Part shown: positions 1-4,893 of the stretch, in pieces | How the letters are laid out: each line of letters begins with the position of its first letter | Numbering within the stretch: the first letter of the stretch is position 1 | Origin: Nitrososphaerales archaeon TH5888 | GTDB lineage: Archaea; Thermoproteota; Nitrososphaeria; Nitrososphaerales; Nitrososphaeraceae | Length of the DNA stretch: 6,588 nt | Assembly (NCBI GenBank): GCA_014523595.1 | Contig: JAATVN010000060.1 | Coordinates: 1 to 6,588 of the forward strand | Direction: 5' to 3' | Notes under the pieces: model-generated | What the model was told of the DNA's origin: nothing | Database searches by the model: none | The model's input: only the letters and a program-made list of their open reading frames with translations | Program-made: the position numbers and the translations under genes

Positions 1-12
1 CTGAAAGAGGCA

Positions 13-20
13 TTTAAGTA
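13..20 (+). promoter_or_regulatory. TATA box of the L10e gene
   Basis: The sequence TTTAAGTA follows a purine-rich stretch (positions 3-10) that could serve as the TFB recognition element. Its centre lies about 24 bases before the ATG at 40, so transcription would begin at or next to the start codon. There is no Shine-Dalgarno sequence, which fits a leaderless mRNA. Confidence 0.55.
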
Positions 21-39
21 TTAAAACAAATGATGAATT

Positions 40-567
40 ATGAAAGGCGTTAATTATAGAGAAACTAAGGGAATGCCGTACGTGAGGAGAGAATATATCT
101 CCGGAAAACCTCAGCTAAAAATTGCAAGGTTTTCGTCAGGCCAATCCAAAGTAGATTATGATTATAAACTTCAACTAATTGTTAGTGAAAAAATGCAGAT
201 TAGACACAATGCACTAGAAGCTGCAAGGCTGGCGGCAAACAAGACAATGGCTCAAGCCGGTGACATGAGTTTTTTTTCCCGACTTACAGTTTATCCTCAT
301 TTGGTTCTACGTGAAAATAAGATGATTGCAACTGCCGGAGCGGATAGATTGCAAGAAGGAATGAGGAGAGCCTTTGGTAAGGCCACTGGGCTTGCAGCGA
401 GAGTAAAACCAGAGCAATCAATATTTGAAGCATATGTTTTAAAGGAAAATTTAGATCTTGCCAAGCGTGGTTTTAAAGTTGCATCAAGCAAATTAGGCTG
501 TCCAACAAGTGTTAAAGTAACTGAAATAAAGAATAAGCTTACAGAGGACAATCAGTACCGAGTCTAA
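40..567 (+). CDS. rpl10e: 50S ribosomal protein L10e (uL16)
   Basis: This is the archaeal/eukaryotic-type large-subunit protein uL16, the counterpart of bacterial L16 and eukaryotic RPL10. In this family the protein binds 23S rRNA near the base of the central protuberance, contacts A-site tRNA and joins late in subunit assembly. The 175 residues match the usual archaeal length of about 170-180. Family hallmarks are visible: NYRETKG near the N-terminus (5-11), IRHNALEAARLAANKTM (54-70), YPHLVLRENKM (85-95), and the conserved core GADRLQEGMRRAFGK (100-114) followed by GLAARV. The ATG at 40 is chosen because the MKG(V/x)NYRE beginning is typical and a TATA box sits at leaderless distance. It stands alone, with a gap of about 460 bases to the next gene and no other ribosomal gene visible. 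Identification is secure. Confidence 0.97.
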   Translation: MKGVNYRETKGMPYVRREYISGKPQLKIARFSSGQSKVDYDYKLQLIVSEKMQIRHNALEAARLAANKTMAQAGDMSFFSRLTVYPHLVLRENKMIATAGADRLQEGMRRAFGKATGLAARVKPEQSIFEAYVLKENLDLAKRGFKVASSKLGCPTSVKVTEIKNKLTEDNQYRV

Positions 568-622
568 ATCTTGACATTCACTTTGTAGTTTAAGTTCTGT
601 TTTGTTGCAGAGATGTACTGTT

Positions 623-643
623 AATGTCAATGTCAATGTCAAT
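623..643. repeat. Three tandem copies of hexamer AATGTC, overlapping a palindrome
   Basis: AATGTC is repeated three times and followed by AAT. The last copy runs into a 15-base palindrome, TCAATAT-A-ATATTGA, at 639-653. The complementary octamer TTGACATT occurs upstream at 571-578, so a transcript could pair it with any of the three copies. Function is unknown; the array may be a slippage-type microsatellite or a set of binding sites. Confidence 0.6.
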
Positions 644-652
644 ATAATATTG

Positions 653-708
653 ATTTTGTAACTTGTGTGCATAAAAGTAAAGTTTGTCTGGATTGTAAAT
701 TTTGTAAC
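653..708. repeat. Direct repeat pair ATTTTGTAAC
   Basis: The ten-base word ATTTTGTAAC occurs exactly at 653-662 and 699-708, with starts 46 bases apart. Both copies lie in the gene-free region after L10e. The word is AT-rich, so chance is a real alternative; no known element is recognised. Confidence 0.4.
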
Positions 709-997
709 AAGTGAATATCAATAGTTACCATCTTTAGTAAACTTCTCAATGTGAGCTGGTTTCAGGCTATGTAAAAAATAATAGTAAATTTAAGGAACGG
801 AATTAAATGTAAAAAAGTTGTTACCCAAAAAGTGTCTGCTTATGCAATGATGCAATAATGTGTATACAGTTGATAAATTGTGGCATATTCATTTTTTGGC
901 GCTGGGTTGAATTCCGCTCCTATCTTATGACAGTGGGAGATTACCCATAAATCTCAAAGAACAATGTTTTTTTCAGAGTTTTTACATAAGGGAAAGG

Positions 998-1006
998 AAA
1001 TTATAT
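998..1006 (+). promoter_or_regulatory. TATA box of the small unknown gene, supporting a start at 1027
   Basis: AAATTATAT follows a purine-rich GGGAAAGG stretch (990-997) resembling a BRE. Its centre is about 24 bases before the ATG at 1027. This places the transcript start at that codon and argues against the upstream ATG at 964, which would then lie outside the mRNA. Confidence 0.5.
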
Positions 1007-1026
1007 CCTTTAAGACAAGAAATAAT

Positions 1027-1365
1027 ATGGCAAGTATGAAAAAAGACTTTATTGTTGCGCGCATAGAAGCTGCACAGGATGGAAGTCCTTACGTATACGT
1101 TGGTTTTAGTGATCCTAATGATTACAAGAATGAAAAACCAATGAATCCATTTGGCTCAAACGTTATGGCATTTTCGTCTCCAGAAGACATGATGAAAAAT
1201 CTCCCAAAAGCAATGGGAAATATTTCAAGAATGATGACAGGTGGAGGCGCTAGTGATTCCCCAACATTCAAGATTAGTGTAAGGGAGTATGAAGATATTG
1301 GAATTAGAGTAGGCGATAAAGTTACAATAGAAATTAGAAAAGCCGATAACAATCTCTACACATAG
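1027..1365 (+). CDS. Conserved-looking small protein of unknown function
   Basis: I do not recognise the family and assign no function. From the ATG at 1027 the product is 112 residues, soluble, without signal peptide or membrane segment. It opens with a likely beta-strand region, FIVARIEAAQDGSPYVYVGFSDP (8-30), then an NPFG turn (40-43) and a methionine-rich, probably helical stretch (54-70: DMMKNLPKAMGNISRMM). A glycine-rich linker (TGGGA, 71-75) leads to a second strand-rich part, FKISVREYEDIGIRVGDKVTIEI (81-103), reminiscent of small beta-barrel folds; that resemblance is inference. The frame stays open to an ATG at 964, but the 21 extra residues look unlike a folded N-terminus, and a TATA box fits the start at 1027. 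ATG 1036 is a second alternative. It stands alone between L10e and pgk. Confidence 0.75.
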   Translation: MASMKKDFIVARIEAAQDGSPYVYVGFSDPNDYKNEKPMNPFGSNVMAFSSPEDMMKNLPKAMGNISRMMTGGGASDSPTFKISVREYEDIGIRVGDKVTIEIRKADNNLYT

Positions 1366-1435
1366 TTTTATATAGAAAAAGTTTGTTTAACTCATGCAGA
1401 TTGTGAAAGTGGGAGAAAAGTTTATCCTACTAGCA

Positions 1436-1443
1436 CATAAAAT
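1436..1443 (+). promoter_or_regulatory. Possible TATA box of pgk
   Basis: CATAAAAT is centred about 23 bases before the TTG start at 1462, consistent with a leaderless transcript. An alternative element, GAAAAGTTTATCC (1414-1426), has a better purine-rich upstream part and would give a leader of roughly 14 bases. The sequence alone does not decide between them. Confidence 0.35.
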
Positions 1444-1461
1444 CCTTATTTGTAAAAATAA

Positions 1462-2649
1462 TTGCTCAGATCTGTATCAGACCTTGATGACATTCAATAT
1501 TATGGAAAGAAAGTTTTAGTCAGGGTAGACTTTAACGTAACTATTAACAATGGAGCAGTAACTGAGGACTATAGAATCAGAAGTGCAATTCCAACTATCG
1601 AATATCTCGTAAAAAGAGGAGCTAAAGTGATTTTGGCTTCACATTTGGGCAGACCTAAATTTCGTGATCATAATAATTCACTTGCCCCGGTAGCGACAAG
1701 ATTGAAGGAAATACTCAATAGAAATGTTGACTTTGTCGAAGATTGCATAGGTACCCAAGTAAGTAGCAAGATAGAGAATCTAAAGTATGGGAATATATTG
1801 CTATTAGAGAATTTAAGATACTATTCTGAAGAGCAGAATAATGACCCTGAATTTTCAGAGTCCATATCATCCTTGGCTGATATATATGTAAATGATGCTT
1901 TTAGTACATCTCATAGAAAACATGCTTCTACGTATGGGGCTGTAAAAAATTTTGATATCCGCTTAGCGGGATTTAGTTTGAAAAAGGAAATAGAATATCT
2001 TTCCATGATAAGATATAATCCAAGAAAGCCATTTACTTTGGTAGTAGGAGGTTCCAAGATTAAGGATAAGATTGGGGCTTTGGAAAATTTACTGCCAAAG
2101 GCAGACAAATTACTAATTGGGGGTGCAGCGGCTTATACATTTCTCAAGGCAAAGGGATTCAAGATTGGTAATTCGTTATTTGATGAGGAACATTTTGATT
2201 GGGTGAAGAACGCACTTTCTTCCTATTGTGAGAAAATTTTACTTCCAGTGGATCACGTAGTCTCCTCTGAGGAGAACTCATTTTCATCTGTTACTGGTGA
2301 TATACCTGATGGAATGTGTGGATTTGATATCGGTAACGAAACATCCAAGATTTATTCTTCAGAAATAGGCGGAAACGGATTTGGTACTATTTTTTGGAAT
2401 GGACCGATGGGAATGTTTGAAGTGGAACAATTTGCAAGTGGAACGATAAATGTAGCAAGGAGTATGGCTCTTGCTTTTTGGAGAGGAGCAATGACACTTG
2501 TTGGCGGTGGTGACACCATTGCAGCCCTGAAAAAATCTGCCGTATCGGAAAGCGAAGTGACCCACCTATCAACTGGGGGTGGAGCAACCTTGAGATTTTT
2601 GGCTGGAGATAAAATGCCTGGGATTGAAGCTCTTGAACGGGCTAACTAG
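1462..2649 (+). CDS. pgk: Phosphoglycerate kinase, TTG start
   Basis: Cytoplasmic enzyme that interconverts 1,3-bisphosphoglycerate plus ADP and 3-phosphoglycerate plus ATP. In an autotrophic archaeon it would run mainly toward gluconeogenesis. The 395 residues are normal for the family. Substrate and nucleotide motifs appear in order: RVDFN (21-25), SHLGRP (60-65), LLENLRYY (114-121), NDAFSTSHRKHAS (144-156), GGSKIKDKI (196-204), GGAAAYTFLKA (220-230), WNGPMGMFE (312-320), GGGDT (348-352) and STGGGA (370-375). The start must be at or after the TTG at 1462, because an in-frame TAA occupies 1459-1461. No ATG or GTG follows before the RVDFN motif, which normally lies about 20 residues in. Small departures from the common consensus (NDAFS for NDAFG, GGSK for GGAK) do not touch the basic residues. 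Its stop lies one base from the stop of the opposing gene. Confidence 0.97.
   Translation: MLRSVSDLDDIQYYGKKVLVRVDFNVTINNGAVTEDYRIRSAIPTIEYLVKRGAKVILASHLGRPKFRDHNNSLAPVATRLKEILNRNVDFVEDCIGTQVSSKIENLKYGNILLLENLRYYSEEQNNDPEFSESISSLADIYVNDAFSTSHRKHASTYGAVKNFDIRLAGFSLKKEIEYLSMIRYNPRKPFTLVVGGSKIKDKIGALENLLPKADKLLIGGAAAYTFLKAKGFKIGNSLFDEEHFDWVKNALSSYCEKILLPVDHVVSSEENSFSSVTGDIPDGMCGFDIGNETSKIYSSEIGGNGFGTIFWNGPMGMFEVEQFASGTINVARSMALAFWRGAMTLVGGGDTIAALKKSAVSESEVTHLSTGGGATLRFLAGDKMPGIEALERAN
2530..2535 (-). terminator. Possible T-tract terminator for the minus-strand propeller gene, inside pgk
   Basis: Six consecutive A on the plus strand give a T6 run on the minus-strand transcript about 115 bases beyond its stop codon. 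Archaeal termination often uses T-runs without a hairpin. There is no non-coding space after this gene, so any terminator must lie within pgk. Confidence 0.2.
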
Positions 2650-2650
2650 A

Positions 2651-4264
2651 TTATGAAATATGGACTTTTATTGAATTGAGGTATGATATTTCTTCATTTT
2701 CTGCTCCAATCATAATAGTATAATCTCCGTTGGCAAGTTCATCTGAAGGAGTAACTAAAAATGTAACATTCTTTGTTTCGCCTGAATTCATTGAAAATGA
2801 ATCCTGGCTAAATGAAATCGATGAGTTGCCAAAGTTACCTGTACTTGCGAAGGTGGATGACGCAATCATTTTGAGGTTGACTGGACCCTTTGCTGATATG
2901 ATCAGAGGTATTTCAATAGTTTCTCCTCTCTTTACATTGTACTCTGTGGAGCTAGTGCCCACAACAAATGATGGAGGTTTTGAACCATTTAACATGCCTA
3001 GTTTATTTTCTGTCCATTCTGAAAACCATATTTGGTTATTTTTTCCTATCGAAAACTGAAGAGCATTAGAAATCCCACAAGGGCTTTCATTTGGAGCACA
3101 GGGAGCCCATAAGTTATTTTGTGTAGGTATCCAATACTCAACAAGTGTTCCATCTGTAGTGTTGAATCTTGCAATCTTGTTTCCCACATGCTCATTGAAC
3201 CAGAGATTTCCCGTTGAATCCATTTTTATCCAGTAAGGCAGTGTGTAGCTGAATTCTTTTGGAATATTAGCAGAGATTCTAGAAAGTGGGGAAGTACTAA
3301 ATTCTGTAACTTTGCCATCTGTTGAGTTAACCATAAAGAATATGCTGGTGCCGTGATCAGTAATCCAAGGATTTCCCTTTTCATCTATAGAAATTCCTAC
3401 GGGCGAATCAAGGTGTTGGGGGAGATCAAACGGCGTAAATGTTCTTGAAGATAAATCAAACTTGAATAATTGACCTTTAACTCCAAATGCAAGCATCGAA
3501 ATCCACAGGACATTACGATCCCTGTCTATCTCAATCGAGCCAGTACTGACAAGATCTGGATCTATTCCTTTGAATGAAGATAGCGGTAGAGAAATATTTG
3601 AAATACCTTCGGATGAATTATTTTTCAAGTCTGACACATTTGCAAACCAAAGCGATTTTGATCTAATACCAGCAAAATAAATTTCATCATCGTTCAATAC
3701 TATTGAGACAGGATAAATGGTGCCAAATCCTGAAGGACGTTCCGGGACCGGAAAAAAGCTAAAACTATTACTATCTTGTTCATATCGCCATATTCCATTT
3801 TGCTTTTCATCAGTAAACCAGATATTGCCTTTTGAGTCCGATTTAACATCCCATGTTTGTGAAATATCGGTCGGCTTTGAACGACTATCCCAGACAGGAA
3901 TTGTAAATTCCTGACTATTGTTATCTTTAATATTTAACTTGCCAAGATGACCTAATTTTGTGGATACATACCATATTGAGTCATTATCCGCTAGAATGCC
4001 GAGGGGCATCTCGCACTTCTGAGGGAGTGAATATTCAGAGATGAAAGAATTGCTATGCTGAGTAGAATTCATTCCACAAAATTGTGTTTGAAATTGCAAA
4101 ATCGCCTGATCTTTTGAAGTATTCACAAACTGAGAAAATTGATCTGACTGGGCGAATAAATTATTGTTTTCACTCAAGTTAAAACCCACCACAATAAACA
4201 CTATTGTAATGGCGAGTATCAAACAGAGTAACTCAGCTTTAGAATTAGTTTGAGTCCTGAACAT
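2651..4264 (-). CDS. Exported seven-bladed beta-propeller, virginiamycin B lyase-like, with C-terminal Ig-like domain
   Basis: A 537-residue envelope protein. Residues 11-28 form a hydrophobic signal or anchor helix after a short charged start; LFAQS (36-40) is a plausible signal-peptidase site. Seven blade motifs follow, each an aromatic strand, a turn and a second strand: IWYVS (97-101), GNIWFTDE (146-153), IYFAG (195-199), VLWIS (252-256), GNPWITDH (297-304), GNLWFNEHVGNKIARF (352-367) and QIWFSEWTENKLGML (411-425). This (I/W)WF(T/S)(D/E)...NK(I/L) pattern is typical of streptogramin-lyase (Vgb) and NHL-type propellers. A Ser/Thr-rich beta domain (about 432-537, with GETIEIPL and GETKNVTFLV) resembles Ig-like or NEW3-type domains. 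Cys63/84 and Cys389/396 could form disulfides, and many N-x-S/T sequons suggest glycosylation. Function is unknown; antibiotic lyase activity is not implied. The ATG at 4264 places the signal helix correctly. Confidence 0.85.
   Translation of the reverse strand: MFRTQTNSKAELLCLILAITIVFIVVGFNLSENNNLFAQSDQFSQFVNTSKDQAILQFQTQFCGMNSTQHSNSFISEYSLPQKCEMPLGILADNDSIWYVSTKLGHLGKLNIKDNNSQEFTIPVWDSRSKPTDISQTWDVKSDSKGNIWFTDEKQNGIWRYEQDSNSFSFFPVPERPSGFGTIYPVSIVLNDDEIYFAGIRSKSLWFANVSDLKNNSSEGISNISLPLSSFKGIDPDLVSTGSIEIDRDRNVLWISMLAFGVKGQLFKFDLSSRTFTPFDLPQHLDSPVGISIDEKGNPWITDHGTSIFFMVNSTDGKVTEFSTSPLSRISANIPKEFSYTLPYWIKMDSTGNLWFNEHVGNKIARFNTTDGTLVEYWIPTQNNLWAPCAPNESPCGISNALQFSIGKNNQIWFSEWTENKLGMLNGSKPPSFVVGTSSTEYNVKRGETIEIPLIISAKGPVNLKMIASSTFASTGNFGNSSISFSQDSFSMNSGETKNVTFLVTPSDELANGDYTIMIGAENEEISYLNSIKVHIS
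2686..2700 (+). terminator. Possible T-rich terminator for pgk, inside the opposing gene
   Basis: The T-rich stretch ATATTTCTTCATTTT begins 37 bases beyond the pgk stop, preceded by a shorter TTTTATT (2667-2673). Archaeal terminators are often simple T-runs. As only one base separates the two stop codons, pgk must terminate within the antisense strand of the propeller gene. Confidence 0.25.
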
Positions 4265-4278
4265 AGTTTAGCGACTTG

Positions 4279-4288
4279 AAATATTAAT
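4279..4288 (-). promoter_or_regulatory. TATA-like element of the propeller gene
   Basis: On the minus strand this reads ATTAATATTT and is centred about 20 bases before the ATG at 4264. A second candidate, CTTATTAGAT (4291-4300), lies about 31 bases before it. Either would give a transcript with no leader or a very short one. The position overlaps the palindrome at 4284-4299. Confidence 0.35.
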
Positions 4289-4299
4289 AGATCTAATAA
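4284..4299. promoter_or_regulatory. Near-perfect palindrome between divergent genes, possible operator
   Basis: TTAATAGATCTAATAA is a 16-base inverted repeat with one mismatched pair (fourth base from each end). It is centred on TAGATCTA and lies 21-36 bases before the propeller start, overlapping its TATA-like sequences. A dimeric regulator bound there would block that promoter. The function is inferred from position and symmetry only; chance in AT-rich DNA cannot be excluded. Confidence 0.3.
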
Positions 4300-4328
4300 G
4301 AGTTTTTTTATTCACTTGCCCATGAATA

Positions 4329-4338
4329 ATTTAAATAA
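4329..4338 (+). promoter_or_regulatory. TATA box of the YjbQ-family gene, deciding its start at 4360
   Basis: ATTTAAATAA is centred about 26 bases before the ATG at 4360, the distance expected for a leaderless transcript. It lies only 4-13 bases before the other in-frame ATG at 4342, too close to drive transcription of that codon. Confidence 0.55.
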
Positions 4339-4359
4339 TAAATGCAATTTTTCAGTAAC

Positions 4360-4779
4360 ATGAAGTCAATTACAAAATATTTGACTTTTCATACTGAAAA
4401 GAGATTTAAATTAATAAACATAACGCCGGAGATAGAAAAAATCGTACGTGAATCCGCTGTTAATGAAGGTATTTGTCTGGTTAATTCGATGCATATAACA
4501 TCAAGTATTTTTATAAATGACGATGAAATAGGTTTGCTTCAGGATTTTGAGAAATGGCTTGAGAATCTAGCTCCCCATGCTCCCACAGAACAGTACTTGC
4601 ACAATGATACTGGAGAAGATAACGCTGATGCTCATTTAAAACGTCAGATAATGGGCCGAGAAACAGTAATTGCCATTACAAAAGGTAAGCTTGATTTCGG
4701 GCCTTGGGAACAAATTTTTTATGGAGAATTTGATGGATGTCGCAACAAGCGAATCCTAGTCAAAGTCGTAGGAGAGTAA
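4360..4779 (+). CDS. YjbQ/UPF0047 family protein (putative secondary thiamine-phosphate synthase)
   Basis: A 139-residue soluble protein of the widespread YjbQ (UPF0047) family. Some members show weak thiamine-phosphate synthase activity, but the physiological role is unsettled. Family motifs are clear: [26 protein letters not shown] at the N-terminus, [20 protein letters not shown] (37-56), corresponding to the usual HTTAAxxINE block, [12 protein letters not shown] (88-99), and [13 protein letters not shown] (114-126) before a final VKV strand. His45, His92 and the neighbouring acidic residues are candidates for the conserved metal or phosphate site. The frame is open to an ATG at 4342, but family members normally begin at the MKS residue, and the TATA box fits 4360. 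In this member the TTAA of the first motif is ITSS. It is divergent from the propeller gene and 114 bases upstream of the lyase. Confidence 0.92.
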   Translation: MKSITKYLTFHTEKRFKLINITPEIEKIVRESAVNEGICLVNSMHITSSIFINDDEIGLLQDFEKWLENLAPHAPTEQYLHNDTGEDNADAHLKRQIMGRETVIAITKGKLDFGPWEQIFYGEFDGCRNKRILVKVVGE

Positions 4780-4783
4780 ATTC

Positions 4784-4818
4784 AAACTTTCAAGAACGGA
4801 CTCGAAAAATTAAAGTTT
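4784..4818 (+). terminator. Weak inverted repeat after the YjbQ-family gene
   Basis: AAACTTT (4784-4790) and AAAGTTT (4812-4818) could pair over a loop of 21 bases, starting five bases after the stop codon. The stem is AT-rich and the loop large, so stability would be low. It is listed only as a possible 3'-end structure. Confidence 0.2.
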
Positions 4819-4862
4819 CATTCACTATTACAAATGTTGTCCTTTATGCATAGAGTCGATTG

Positions 4863-4870
4863 ATTTATTA
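4863..4870 (+). promoter_or_regulatory. TATA box of the fumarase/aspartase-family gene
   Basis: ATTTATTA is centred about 27 bases before the ATG at 4894. No Shine-Dalgarno sequence lies before the start, so a leaderless mRNA separate from the upstream gene is likely. Confidence 0.5.
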
Positions 4871-4893
4871 GATAAACGCTGGTTTTCGTATTT

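Larger units (their letters stand above)
568..1026. other. Gene-free AT-rich intergenic region with short repeats
   Basis: These 459 bases hold no supported gene. All three forward frames are cut by frequent stops, and most ATGs are followed within a few codons by TAA or TGA. The longest reading frame noted is 30 codons (858-950) and has no family features. I found no tRNA or rRNA signature and no CRISPR pattern. The region does carry several short repeats: a TGTCAA triplet array (625-642), a 15-base palindrome (639-653), two copies of ATTTTGTAAC (653-662, 699-708), two copies of ATGTAAAAAA (769-778, 807-816), and two copies of ATGCAAT eight bases apart (842-848, 850-856). A six-base-pair hairpin lies at 937-955. 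The role is unknown; a regulatory region or an unannotated small RNA are both possible. Confidence 0.7.

Noticed and set aside
30..36. ATGATGA matching the box C of a C/D small RNA
   Set aside because: No box D (CTGA) or guide-length spacing follows, and it lies directly against the L10e start, where it would be at most a chance match.
890..930. A tRNA-like T-arm resemblance around GGGTTGAATTCC
   Set aside because: The flanking bases do not form a five-pair T stem, and no acceptor, D or anticodon arms can be built around it on either strand.
858..950. A 30-codon open frame beginning ATG TGT ATA in the gap after L10e
   Set aside because: Too short to distinguish from chance, rich in aromatic and hydrophobic residues without a clear signal peptide, and without a convincing promoter at the right distance.
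937..955. Hairpin with a six-base-pair stem and a seven-base loop, considered as a riboswitch or terminator
   Set aside because: The stem is short and isolated, no T-run follows, and it lies upstream of the predicted transcript start at 1027.
932..1416. Shared nine-base word AGTGGGAGA at 932-940 and 1408-1416, considered as a common regulatory site
   Set aside because: It sits at different distances from the two downstream starts (about 95 and 54 bases), and the flanking bases do not match, so coincidence is the simplest explanation.
2730..3059. A 109-residue plus-strand frame opposite the propeller gene
   Set aside because: It lies entirely antisense to a well-supported coding region and has no family features or promoter of its own.
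2651..4264. Interpretation of the propeller gene as an antibiotic-resistance gene
   Set aside because: Similarity rests on the propeller fold and blade motifs; the added signal helix and Ig-like domain and the archaeal setting do not support streptogramin cleavage.
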